DNA from: Flammeovirga sp. EKP202
GTDB taxonomy: Bacteria > Bacteroidota > Bacteroidia > Cytophagales > Flammeovirgaceae
Assembly: GCF_014534745.1 (NCBI RefSeq)
Contig: NZ_JACVVP010000007.1
Location: 1 to 64,000, forward strand
DNA length: 64,000 bases
Direction: 5' to 3'
Shown piece after piece: positions 1 to 7,770 of the stretch (positions are counted from its first letter, which is position 1; each line of letters starts with the position of its first letter). A program made the position numbers and the translations under genes. The notes under the pieces were generated by a model, which did not search any database, was not told where the DNA came from, and saw only the letters and a program-made list of their open reading frames with translations.

Positions 1-8
1 GAGCATAG

Positions 9-50
9 TAAATAATCATTATGTTATAAGTTAAACATAATGATTATTTA
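9..50. terminator. Long perfect hairpin, probable bidirectional terminator
   Basis: The arms 9-25 and 34-50 are a perfect 17-bp inverted repeat around an 8-base loop (26-33). It is AT-rich with only a few G-C pairs, so it could end transcription in either direction or be the end of a repeat. The gene upstream lies outside the window. Confidence 0.5.
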
Positions 51-239
51 TTCAAATCTTAGTTTTGCGACAGCCCCATACCCCACAAATTAATAGTCAA
101 TTTTTACTGGTAAAAGGATTTATGGAATTTGTAATTTTATCGTGAAGATTTTTGTACTGTTAGCTCGGAAGTCGAGAAACTTCACCGATTGTTAGATACA
201 AGTGACGCTTATCGGCTTAACACTTGCACTAGAAAGAAA
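51..239. other. Non-coding stretch with an interleaved stem pair
   Basis: No gene is seen here. CCGAT (185-189) pairs with ATCGG (211-215) and CAAGTG (199-204) pairs with CACTTG (221-226). The two stems interleave as in an H-type pseudoknot. The string around 204-227 resembles the part of the 392-bp repeat at 2585-2976 that surrounds its CGAATG/CATTCG stem. The role is unknown. Confidence 0.25.
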
Positions 240-944
240 TTATTTCTTTAGATCAGCAATATTTATGTTTTCTAAAGCATTTGTAATTTTATCGAATAAA
301 TCAAAGTAATCGAAAGAGTTAGGTTCTCCATCGTTATACATTTCAGTTAAAAATGAATATAAAATTTCTTTTAGCTTTGAATACTTCTCATCATTTATTA
401 CTCTGCATATCATCAAATATTCAAATATCCAAGGGCCTCCATAAACTTGATTTATTTCTTCTCCAGATAATATTGGTTCAATTAGATTTTGATATAAAAG
501 TTCTAAACTTCCATAATTATTGATAACCATCTTATAATTATCTAATATTTCAGATATACTTCTCTTGAGGCTTAGGTTGTAAGAGTCTTCATAAAAATGT
601 TCTCCCTCATATCGTCGCCCTGGAAATTGTTTAAAATAAGTTGAAGCATTTAAATAATCTTTACTATTACTCCCTTGGTAAAACTTATTAAACCATTTAT
701 GAACTATCTTGAACCTCAAACTTATTGTATAATATAGTTCATGAGCAATAACATCTTCTCGCTCTTCTGAAACAGTTTTCAAAAACCTAAAAGTCATTTC
801 TATTTTTTTCTCTTTATCTTTTAAAGATAGTTTACATTGTGTCTTTGGATGATTAAACTTTTCAAAAGTCTCATCATTTTTCAAACTGCTAATTAATTCA
901 CTTTCAAGAATTTTTTTGAATGTCACGCTTTTATTTTTCATCAT
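240..944 (-). CDS. Hypothetical protein, 234 aa
   Basis: The protein is charged, soluble-looking and helical, with no signal peptide, no membrane segment and no motif I recognise. It contains an aromatic-rich middle (around residues 85-130, with GRRYEGEHFYEDSY) and an acidic C-terminal part. An ATG start is followed directly by a second Met; either may be used. It stands alone on the minus strand between a non-coding stretch and a divergently oriented orphan gene. Together with the next two genes it forms a block of unrecognised AT-rich genes that could be acquired DNA, but no mobility gene supports that. Confidence 0.6.
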   Translation of the reverse strand: MMKNKSVTFKKILESELISSLKNDETFEKFNHPKTQCKLSLKDKEKKIEMTFRFLKTVSEEREDVIAHELYYTISLRFKIVHKWFNKFYQGSNSKDYLNASTYFKQFPGRRYEGEHFYEDSYNLSLKRSISEILDNYKMVINNYGSLELLYQNLIEPILSGEEINQVYGGPWIFEYLMICRVINDEKYSKLKEILYSFLTEMYNDGEPNSFDYFDLFDKITNALENINIADLKK

Positions 945-1161
945 TGAATTTAATTTCTATTTGCTTTAAATATTGTATTTCCTAATACCCAAAAAACATA
1001 TACAAATACCACACTAGTTTAAAACTAATGCTCATTGACTATTGGCTTATATCACGTTATGGATTGTTATGAAACGAAATTTAATACATTAATCAGATGT
1101 CTTTAATTTAGCGGTTCTTCGATTAAATCATATTTTTCGCGATTGTCAAAAGTAAATTATT

Positions 1162-1611
1162 ATGAAAACCTTATTATTAACCATCATCCTCTTTACTTCC
1201 TTCAGTACATTGGCTCAAGAGCCCATGAAAATTTTTGAATCAAAAATACTCCGTGGTGATAAGCTTTACCTTGATCATATTTATTTGTATGAAGAAGAAC
1301 AAAAATATGAACGCAATGAGCATGGAGGGTATTTTGAAGGTTGTGAAGACTTTTATATTATTACTGAAAAAGGAGCTTATACTTATAACCCTCTTTTGAA
1401 AATCTATGAATTTCATTGTGATTATTCGGTGATTACAAAGTGGACTAAGGGAGAGGGAAATGAATATCATGAAGGTGATAGCATGACGTTTGAAAGTAGA
1501 AATAAAAAGAAGTATGATTCTGATATGTCTGGGTATGTTGAGGTGGAACATCATACTTTGCATGACATGAAAAAAGAGTTGAGTTTAGACATAAAGGCAA
1601 AGGATCATTAG
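1162..1611 (+). CDS. Small secreted hypothetical protein, 149 aa
   Basis: An N-terminal signal peptide is clear (a Lys after Met, a hydrophobic core, and cleavage probably after the Ala of TLAQ near residue 18). The mature part is about 130 residues, rich in Tyr, Glu and Lys, with two Cys (in FEGCEDF and FHCDYS) that could form a disulfide after export. I do not recognise a family. The gene is followed by a strong terminator at 1645-1690, so it is probably transcribed alone. Confidence in it being a gene comes from the signal peptide and the terminator. Confidence 0.65.
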   Translation: MKTLLLTIILFTSFSTLAQEPMKIFESKILRGDKLYLDHIYLYEEEQKYERNEHGGYFEGCEDFYIITEKGAYTYNPLLKIYEFHCDYSVITKWTKGEGNEYHEGDSMTFESRNKKKYDSDMSGYVEVEHHTLHDMKKELSLDIKAKDH

Positions 1612-1644
1612 AACAATAGTTTTCACTTTTTAGGATCGAAAACA

Positions 1645-1690
1645 AAACCCTTACAATTCTCACTTTGAAGAGTTGTAAGGGTTTACTTTT
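1645..1690 (+). terminator. Rho-independent terminator after the 1162 gene
   Basis: AAACCCTTACAA at 1645-1656 pairs perfectly with TTGTAAGGGTTT at 1673-1684, and the T-rich tract ACTTTTAT follows. It lies 33 bases after the stop codon. Confidence 0.85.
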
Positions 1691-1913
1691 ATATTCAAGG
1701 TCAATGATTTTTAAAAGTAAATCTAAACAGTCTCATTCCTTAATGACTAAAACAGATAAACAACTACCTGCTTAATCATTCAAAATAAGGAAGTTGTTCG
1801 ACTAAGTTTTGATTTTCTTATCATTTTTTAATTGCAATGCATAATATATAATTGAAAATGAATACATTTGCAATTACATACAAACACCGTTAATCTTTAC
1901 TTAAACAAACTCT
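1685..1913. other. Intergenic region without recognised content
   Basis: This is AT-rich sequence between a terminator and the next orphan gene. It presumably holds that gene's promoter, but no convincing TTG/TAnnTTTG pair stands out. Confidence 0.3.
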
Positions 1914-2573
1914 ATGAAAAACTTTGTAAAAGAACTAATTAAACAAGAGCCTGTTGCTATTATTGCTGTTATCATTGCCTTTTGTTCATCAGATTTTTTA
2001 ATGCAAAAATTCAGTCACCCAAAAAATGAAATGTCAGTTGCAAAAGAGATTAGGATCACAAAACAATTTGATTTTATGACAAAAGAGACTAATTGGGAGA
2101 TCTTAATCCCAATCACATTTTATAACTTTGACCCTGAAATGTATCGTGTAGATGAAGTACAGCTTATCATTAATAATTTAAATCAAAATAAAGCGGATAC
2201 TCTGTCGATGTTAGGCTTTTGGAAAATTGTTGATGGCGGTTTTAATGGTAATAAATATGAGAAACCTAATATTGATGACAGTACGAAAACAGATTTTGGA
2301 GAAAATATTACGTCTCGATACTCTATTTACCTACCTTGGGAAAGTGCCTCAAAAATCCCTGTAGAAGCTAGTAGCAGTGTATCCAAAAATATTAATTTTA
2401 GAACAAAAAAAACGGATATTTTTCATGAAGGAGATGAGCTAGAATTAACAGTCAAAGGAAGTTTTACTTATGCTAAAAATGATATATTAGAATACACTTC
2501 AAAGGTCAAAATCGCCAATAAGTTTATCGGGTCACACACACCTTATAAAGTAAATTTTCAGCAACAAGAATAA
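1914..2573 (+). CDS. Membrane-anchored hypothetical protein, 219 aa
   Basis: One hydrophobic segment at about residues 13-32 (VAIIAVIIAFCSS) follows a short basic N-terminus, so the protein is likely anchored in the inner membrane with the remaining roughly 185 residues outside. The exposed part has alternating hydrophobic and polar stretches typical of a beta-sandwich, but no family motif is visible. The gene follows a 302-bp gap after the terminator of the preceding gene and ends 11 bases before the 392-bp repeat. Function unknown. Confidence 0.6.
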   Translation: MKNFVKELIKQEPVAIIAVIIAFCSSDFLMQKFSHPKNEMSVAKEIRITKQFDFMTKETNWEILIPITFYNFDPEMYRVDEVQLIINNLNQNKADTLSMLGFWKIVDGGFNGNKYEKPNIDDSTKTDFGENITSRYSIYLPWESASKIPVEASSSVSKNINFRTKKTDIFHEGDELELTVKGSFTYAKNDILEYTSKVKIANKFIGSHTPYKVNFQQQE

Positions 2574-2584
2574 CCGACAACAAG

Positions 2585-2976
2585 TACTCTGTTAACTAAG
2601 TTTTCGACTATGTATGGTATTTAGAAATCAGGAGATTTCTGATGATCTGAAGGACACGAATGATGCTACCGCTTAACATTCGCGCCTGTGAGCTTCCTAC
2701 CACTTTAGTTTGGTAGTACTCCCTCGGCATTGAAGGGAAAAGCGTGAAGAATTCCATGTATTGAGCCGTTAAAAATGATTTTCTTGTTTGAGCTTTAGCG
2801 AGTTTAAAATCATTTAGGCGAGAGAAATGGAATTTAGCTTTTGACTTCTAAGCCTAGATTTTTTGCTTAGTTTTTCATTAATGGAAAAATGAAGAAGGAG
2901 GAAGCTTGAAAGTAGATCCTATAAATGCTTACAGAAATGCAGATTGAAAGTTGATGATAATTTAGTTTACAATGTA
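2585..2976 (+). repeat. 392-bp structured repeat with terminal inverted repeats, copy 1
   Basis: This segment and 48798-49189 have the same length (392 bp) and are roughly four-fifths identical by eye along their whole extent. The right end TTTAGTTTACAATGTA is perfect; the left end TACTCTGTTAACTAAG is a decayed inverted copy. Internal hairpins include AGAAATC/GATTTCT, CGAATG/CATTCG and a large nested stem (AATTCCAT 2750-2757 with ATGGAATT 2827-2834, enclosing AAATGATTTT 2773-2782 with AAAATCATTT 2806-2815). No ORF of note is present. It sits between convergent genes. The best description is a MITE-like non-autonomous element or a mobile structured RNA. Confidence 0.8.
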
Positions 2977-3005
2977 ATAAGCTTTCTCTACATAAACAGG
3001 TTCTC

Positions 3006-3728
3006 TTATAAATTCTTCCTCAACCTAAAAACAATCACTGGAGGGATTTTTGAAAAAATGTCTCCTCTATTGAAAACCGGCTCTTCAATCGCATCGATGG
3101 CAAAACCATATTTTGATGCTAATTTTGAGTATTCACTAATGGGCCTATGAAAATAAAACTGTTCTTGAGGTTGTTCCGCTAAAGCAATGCCTTTTGAAGT
3201 ACTACTTTGAATATAGTTTTTCACCAATACAGCATCTTCTTTAAAGTCAACATATTCTGAATTGAAAGCAGGATGTTGAATTGAAAAGACAAAGGTTCCT
3301 TTTTCGGAAAGCGTTTTGGATAAAAACTGAAATAAAGGTGCTAAATCGGGCATATCCATAAATACCATATTAGAGACGGCGGCGTCAAATGAGGAACCTA
3401 AGGCATTTAGTTCTTCTTCTATGGTCGCGTCTACGACAGCATATTGAATAGCTCCTCCATACGATTTTGCTCTTTTTATATTTTCTTCGGAAAAATCAAA
3501 AGCAGTGACCTTGATTTCCTTGCCTTCCATTCTCCTGGCAAAAATTCCATTTCCACAACCAATATCGAGTAGGTGATCTTGAGGTTTTAGGTTTAGTAAT
3601 TCTTCGGTAATAGGTGCAATTAAGTTCAAATGCCAATCATTTCCTTTTTCACCCATACTCTCATCCCATACTTTGGCGTTGGCTTCCCAAATTGCTTTAT
3701 TTTTTTGATTGATTTCTTTCTGGTTCAT
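3006..3728 (-). CDS. Class I SAM-dependent methyltransferase, 240 aa
   Basis: The SAM-binding motif I reads HLLDIGCGNGIFARRM (about residues 52-67), followed by an acidic motif II region (VTAFDFSEENI) and a motif IV-like SNMVFMDMPDL. This is the Methyltransf_11/25 fold of the UbiE/small-molecule type, and the length fits. The protein is cytoplasmic. It is the last gene of a four-gene operon and starts 3 bases after the NADAR gene stops, so it is surely co-transcribed. The substrate cannot be read from the sequence; the setting suggests a small molecule or nucleotide product of the operon rather than ubiquinone synthesis. Confidence 0.85.
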   Translation of the reverse strand: MNQKEINQKNKAIWEANAKVWDESMGEKGNDWHLNLIAPITEELLNLKPQDHLLDIGCGNGIFARRMEGKEIKVTAFDFSEENIKRAKSYGGAIQYAVVDATIEEELNALGSSFDAAVSNMVFMDMPDLAPLFQFLSKTLSEKGTFVFSIQHPAFNSEYVDFKEDAVLVKNYIQSSTSKGIALAEQPQEQFYFHRPISEYSKLASKYGFAIDAIEEPVFNRGDIFSKIPPVIVFRLRKNL

Positions 3729-3731
3729 TCT

Positions 3732-4577
3732 TTATTCATTGTAATTTACTTTAGGAATTGGCCCACCGAATACTTCTATATTAAAAGGAGGTACCACCTC
3801 TAATAGATTAAAAGTGCCTTTCTTTTGTAACAATTCCAAACGGTAAAAATCTCTTAATCTTGATAATAGCTTTCCTCCGATATTCAAACCTCTCATCATG
3901 CCGTTACTTTGAATCTTCGTCCCCCAAAATGTAGAAGGACTATTTTGGTCAAGCTCGATCTCCACAATAGGCGATTGTTTTACCGCTCCATTCTTTAACA
4001 ATACCTTTCCATATTCCTTACGATTGTTGGCCAACTTCATCAATAAAGCATACCACATACCATTAATAATTTCAGTCAATGCCTCCCAATGTTTTTCTTT
4101 ATATTGATCAAATGGAAGGTCTCTCATTTCCCAATCTTTCATGATCCAGGCCGATCGCCAAAACATTCTCATATCGTCTTTTCGATCTCCCACTTGTTTT
4201 GCCCCTAACCCTGAAGTTTGGTCCAAAATCAACAATTGCTTATCCAAAATCTCATCTCCTTTGGTAGGGTCAAATTTGATGCATTGAAAAAGGTGTTCTG
4301 CCGTTCTGAAATGTGGAAATTGTGGAACTTTAATTGGAAAACCTTCTGATGTGTTTGAAAGTAAATCAAAGTCTTTACTCACAATATGCAAACGTGTACT
4401 ATTTTTTCTCACAAAAGCATTAATGCCTTCATGACGTACCTTTCCTGCTTTTACTTGATCAAAAAGCACATGGAGATGGTAAGGAAATACTTCTTTTTGA
4501 TCTAATAAAAAGTCTTTGATATGATAAGTGCTTTGATAGCACATTTCTTTTACTTCGTTGACGGAAAGGTAATGCAT
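3732..4577 (-). CDS. NADAR (YbiA-like) domain protein, 281 aa
   Basis: Residues about 85-245 carry the NADAR fold. TAEHLFQCIKF (92-102) matches the SEHYFQAQKF motif of YbiA with the key Glu at E94, KHWE places the conserved Trp at W164, and FWG (217-219) plus G-x-N-x-x-G-K-L-L-x-x-L-R (230-242) close the domain. Family members cleave N-glycosidic bonds of riboflavin intermediates or ADP-ribose-type adducts on guanine. The Asp that precedes the WG motif in YbiA is Ser215 here, so the chemistry may differ. About 80 extra N-terminal residues are unassigned. The gene lies between DUF4269 (21 bases) and a methyltransferase (3 bases). Confidence 0.8.
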   Translation of the reverse strand: MHYLSVNEVKEMCYQSTYHIKDFLLDQKEVFPYHLHVLFDQVKAGKVRHEGINAFVRKNSTRLHIVSKDFDLLSNTSEGFPIKVPQFPHFRTAEHLFQCIKFDPTKGDEILDKQLLILDQTSGLGAKQVGDRKDDMRMFWRSAWIMKDWEMRDLPFDQYKEKHWEALTEIINGMWYALLMKLANNRKEYGKVLLKNGAVKQSPIVEIELDQNSPSTFWGTKIQSNGMMRGLNIGGKLLSRLRDFYRLELLQKKGTFNLLEVVPPFNIEVFGGPIPKVNYNE

Positions 4578-4598
4578 GTTTGGTATTGAGTAAATAAA

Positions 4599-5123
4599 TT
4601 AAACTTTCACTTCTAAAAGTGACTGATAAGGGTCTCCTTCTAATCCTAATAGTTTTGCAAAGGCAGGTTCTGTTTTCAATCCTCCTGCTTTTAAAGCAAT
4701 AATTTTTTGACGAAAATCCTCTCCATATTTTTCAAGAAGCTGATATTCTATCATCATGTGACGAAAAGCGTTTTGCTGCTCAGTGGGCTTATTTTGACCA
4801 AAAACTTCAACTTCAAAAGCATCGATCATAAAACTACAAACCACTGCCCCCACGCCTTCTTGGTGTGATACAGAAAGCTGAAACTGTTCTTCCTCCTGAA
4901 ACGACTCCAATAAAAAAGCCTCAAATGACTCCAAAGATTCACACTGACAAATGACATCCAAATCACTTTCTGGTAAATCAATACGGATAGGTATTGTACC
5001 TGTTAAAAGAGGAACATAAGCTGCTAAACGCTCAAAAATTTGATGCTTTTTTAAAGCTTTATAAGCTTCTTCCTGTCTTTTGTTCCCCTCTTTAAGGTAT
5101 TCAATATTCTTGAAATCGATCAT
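4599..5123 (-). CDS. DUF4269 nucleotidyltransferase-like protein, 174 aa
   Basis: The sequence follows the DUF4269 pattern throughout: GNKRQEEAYKAL near the start, GTIPIRIDLPESDLDVIC at about residues 42-59, EVFGQNKPTEQQNAFRHMMIE in the middle, and LKAGGLKTEPAFAKLLGL then GDPYQSLL at the end. The SDLD core resembles the acidic metal site of the nucleotidyltransferase fold, so a nucleotide-transfer role is an inference only. It is soluble and cytoplasmic. It begins 10 bases after the DUF3050 gene and is followed 21 bases later by the NADAR gene, so it is part of the same transcript. Confidence 0.8.
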   Translation of the reverse strand: MIDFKNIEYLKEGNKRQEEAYKALKKHQIFERLAAYVPLLTGTIPIRIDLPESDLDVICQCESLESFEAFLLESFQEEEQFQLSVSHQEGVGAVVCSFMIDAFEVEVFGQNKPTEQQNAFRHMMIEYQLLEKYGEDFRQKIIALKAGGLKTEPAFAKLLGLEGDPYQSLLEVKV

Positions 5124-5133
5124 AAATTAATGC

Positions 5134-5919
5134 TTAAACTAAAACTTCACACGGTTGTTGAACCAAGATAAGATCATTGATCGCATCCCACAATTCTATT
5201 CGTTTTTGTAAAGCTTCTTTTGCAGTATTTAAAGTTTCCTCCCACTTCTTCTGATCATCACCGCATAATTCAGAGATCATCTTCAATGACAATGGTCCAT
5301 GTTCGTCACCATCCAATTCAATATGTCTTTTTAAATAATACACCACTTTATTGTACTGCTCTTGTTCAGCTGCATTATTCAAAATTTCTAAAAACATATC
5401 TGGAATCACATCTTCTCTACCGAAAGTAAATGCAGAAGCTACCAAATGTGTCTTGTGTGTATCAATGACCGAAAAAGTATAACGTACAAATGCCGCTACT
5501 CTTTTGTCTACGGTAGTTCTTTCCAAAGCCACATCTACAGATTTTCCTTCTTGAAGGTAAGCGATCAATTGATGCATTTTTGTAGCATCAGCACCCACTT
5601 GTGCCATTGCATCCAAATACATTTCATAATGGCTCTTTGGTTCGCCCAGTTCATTAATATCACTCTCTTCTCCGCATACAATTTCATTGATAAACCTTGC
5701 AATTGTAGGGTCTGCACTTGGCGTCCAAGGAGATTCAACGTTGGTAAGTTGTTGCTGTAAAGTCTTCAATAAAGACATAAAATCCCAAACGGCAAACACA
5801 TGGTTTTCCATAAAGATTTTGATATCACTTACTTTTCTCAAGTTTTGATATAGAGCGTGGTTAGAAAGCTGATCTCTTAGTGTTTTGATTTCGGCTTCAA
5901 TGTATTCAATGGTATACAT
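5134..5919 (-). CDS. DUF3050 haem-oxygenase-like protein, 261 aa
   Basis: The family signature is strong: [17 protein letters not shown] (36-52, with E38 and H40), GEESD around 83-87, [10 protein letters not shown] (96-105), [14 protein letters not shown] (163-176), and [16 protein letters not shown] (195-210, with H199, D203 and H207), then ELCGDD. DUF3050 belongs to the all-helical haem-oxygenase-like fold, and the His/Glu/Asp pattern is compatible with a non-haem di-iron oxygenase. It is the first gene of a four-gene operon. A promoter-like box (5972-5979) and an inverted repeat (5978-5994) lie upstream. The reaction is unknown. Confidence 0.85.
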   Translation of the reverse strand: MYTIEYIEAEIKTLRDQLSNHALYQNLRKVSDIKIFMENHVFAVWDFMSLLKTLQQQLTNVESPWTPSADPTIARFINEIVCGEESDINELGEPKSHYEMYLDAMAQVGADATKMHQLIAYLQEGKSVDVALERTTVDKRVAAFVRYTFSVIDTHKTHLVASAFTFGREDVIPDMFLEILNNAAEQEQYNKVVYYLKRHIELDGDEHGPLSLKMISELCGDDQKKWEETLNTAKEALQKRIELWDAINDLILVQQPCEVLV

Positions 5920-5971
5920 CTTATGTTTGTCTGTTATGATTTATAGATAATAACTCTTTGCTGATTTGACA

Positions 5972-5994
5972 CAAATTTAGTAGATGTACTACTA
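5972..5994 (-). promoter_or_regulatory. Promoter -7 box and inverted-repeat operator of the DUF3050 operon
   Basis: Read on the minus strand, TAAATTTG (5972-5979) matches the Bacteroidota TAnnTTTG box about 50 bases before the start codon. TAGTAG (5978-5983) and CTACTA (5989-5994) are a perfect inverted repeat lying in the spacer and just touching the box, where a repressor would block polymerase. A TTG lies about 22 bases upstream, slightly farther than ideal. Confidence 0.4.
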
Positions 5995-6033
5995 TAAACC
6001 ACAATGGTCTCTTTAAAAATGTAAAAGACGGAA

Positions 6034-6105
6034 ACAGAATAGCACTACAATAAGTGAACACTGCTACTATTCTGTATCCAAAACTACATTCTCACCAATG
6101 AGAAT
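6034..6105. other. Two hairpins in the 5920-6156 intergenic region
   Basis: ACAGAATAG (6034-6042) pairs perfectly with CTATTCTGT (6067-6075) around 24 bases that can themselves pair (CACT/AGTG). ATTCTCA (6088-6094) pairs with TGAGAAT (6099-6105) around CCAA. They follow the minus-strand sulfatase and precede the DUF3050 promoter, so 3'-end formation is plausible, although neither has a clear T-tract. Confidence 0.4.
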
Positions 6106-6156
6106 ATTGAAACTTTCTTCACTTCAAAAAACACATAAAGCTGGCTCTTTTTGCAT

Positions 6157-7770
6157 CTATTTCTTTATCAATTTGTAAACATTTTTTGTTTTCGTTTCGA
6201 GATTGAAAACTGAAATAAAATAAATCCCTGTTTGGTAGGCCGCTGTTTTAATCATCATTTCCTCCGTGCTTCGCTTTGTAATTTCTTCTATTTTTTGACC
6301 TGATGAATTATAGACAGTAATAATAGCTTTTGTATCAGTGGCCGTTTGTCCCAAATACAACTGATCTTCAAAAGGATTGGGGAAGAAATTATATTTTTTT
6401 GAGGTTAAAAAATCAGGAATAGCGGTTACATTACAGCTTCCACAGTCTCCACCACAATCAATACTTATCTCATCTCCATTTTGAATCCCATCATTACAAG
6501 ACCACCCCGTTCTAATACGATTACTTTCTTCTTGTAATGCCTCCATGCGCTGCTGTTGTTCCGCAGTTAAGGTTCCATCCAATAGGTTTTTGGTTTCATA
6601 CGGATCATTGATCAAATCAAAGAGTTCTTTTGTATTGTTATTGTCGAGGTATTGAATCAATTTATATTGCTCATCACGAAGTGTATATGCATCATCTGGA
6701 AAACCATCCTTTGCCCCTAGTTCCATATAATTAAACATTCTAGTAGGTCCGTCTTCGCCAGAAAGAAGGTGTTTGAAACTTAAACTGTTGTATAAACCTC
6801 CTTTTTCACCAATCGATTCATCAGAGAAATGTGCCATTGTCGCAAATAAATCGCAGACATTAATTTTAGCATCAATTGTTTCATTTTTTAAGGCTACTCC
6901 CTTCCCTGAAATAATCATAGGTACATGTACACCTCCTTCATATAAAGTGCCTTTTCCTTGCGAATATCCTTGTACGAAATTAGGAGGTGTTCCATTGTCT
7001 CCTACAAAAATGATCAATGTATTTTCCAAAACATTTTCAGGGATATTCTCCAAAAGTCTCCCTATTTCATAATCCAAGTTTTCGATCATGGCCAAATATT
7101 TTTTCATTGTGGCCGAACCCGAATGATTATTAGAATAAGTACCTTCTGGTGGATATTGATAAGGAGAATGAGGACTTACGTGTGCCAACCACATCAACCA
7201 TGGTTTGTCTTGCTTATTGATCCAATTGATCGCATAATTTGTAAAATAAGTCGTAGCATATTCTGTACACGTTTCCTGTTGTTGGTTTTCGACCTTACTC
7301 CAACTATAGTAATCTGCAACACCTGACTTCAACACCCCCATATATTCGTCCACGCCATGCTCATTGGGATGGTCATAATCATTGTTTTTCCCTAAGTGCC
7401 ATTTTCCAACAAGACAAGTCGTATACTCGTTATTCGTTTGTTGTTTTAATTGAGTAAAAATTGTGGTATGATCCGTACTTAATTCTCCCGGTACACTAGG
7501 TACACCATTATTGACGCCGTACTTTCCTGTCATAATAGTAGCTCTTGTTGCTGCACAAACAGGAGTAGCCCATACGTTGGAGAAGAGTACGCCTGATTTT
7601 CTGAGTGCGTCTAGGTTTGGTGTAGAAGGCAAATTGTTTCCGATCCCATAACCCGGCGTAACATCCGCTCCCATATCATCGGCAATAATCAAGAGTATGT
7701 TGGGGTGATCTTGTGCTTGGTTTGTTCCAAAAATTGATAATAAAAGTAGTACAAGCAGTAGTTGTTTCAT
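6157..7770 (-). CDS. Secreted sulfatase with T9SS sorting domain
   Basis: This is a type I formylglycine sulfatase. NILLIIADDMG supplies the metal-binding Asp pair, and the active-site motif is C-A-A-T-R within TPVCAATRATIMTGKYG, which fits C-x-(P/A)-x-R; the Cys would be oxidised to formylglycine. HSPYQYPP and FVGDNGTPPN are the usual later motifs. A signal peptide precedes it, and the last roughly 75 residues (from FFPNPF to the terminal LIKK) form a Por-secretion C-terminal sorting domain, so it is exported to the cell surface or medium. The frame is open to a TTG at 7785 and has ATGs at 7776 and 7770; I chose the ATG that begins MKQLLLV. The substrate is probably an algal sulfated glycan. 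Confidence 0.9.
   Translation of the reverse strand: MKQLLLVLLLLSIFGTNQAQDHPNILLIIADDMGADVTPGYGIGNNLPSTPNLDALRKSGVLFSNVWATPVCAATRATIMTGKYGVNNGVPSVPGELSTDHTTIFTQLKQQTNNEYTTCLVGKWHLGKNNDYDHPNEHGVDEYMGVLKSGVADYYSWSKVENQQQETCTEYATTYFTNYAINWINKQDKPWLMWLAHVSPHSPYQYPPEGTYSNNHSGSATMKKYLAMIENLDYEIGRLLENIPENVLENTLIIFVGDNGTPPNFVQGYSQGKGTLYEGGVHVPMIISGKGVALKNETIDAKINVCDLFATMAHFSDESIGEKGGLYNSLSFKHLLSGEDGPTRMFNYMELGAKDGFPDDAYTLRDEQYKLIQYLDNNNTKELFDLINDPYETKNLLDGTLTAEQQQRMEALQEESNRIRTGWSCNDGIQNGDEISIDCGGDCGSCNVTAIPDFLTSKKYNFFPNPFEDQLYLGQTATDTKAIITVYNSSGQKIEEITKRSTEEMMIKTAAYQTGIYFISVFNLETKTKNVYKLIKK

Noticed and set aside
191..227. Possible integron attC site (GTTAGAT followed by a stem)
   Set aside because: GTTAGAT fits the attC R' consensus, but no matching R'' half lies at the needed distance and there is no integrase or cassette array.
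2944..3150. Plus-strand ORF of 68 aa
   Set aside because: It begins inside the 392-bp repeat and then runs antisense through the methyltransferase gene; no support as a gene.
5446..5760. Plus-strand ORF of 104 aa
   Set aside because: It is antisense to the DUF3050 gene, whose family motifs are unmistakable in the opposite strand.
6773..7326. Overlapping plus-strand ORFs of 99 and 122 aa
   Set aside because: Both lie antisense within the T9SS sulfatase gene and show no motif.
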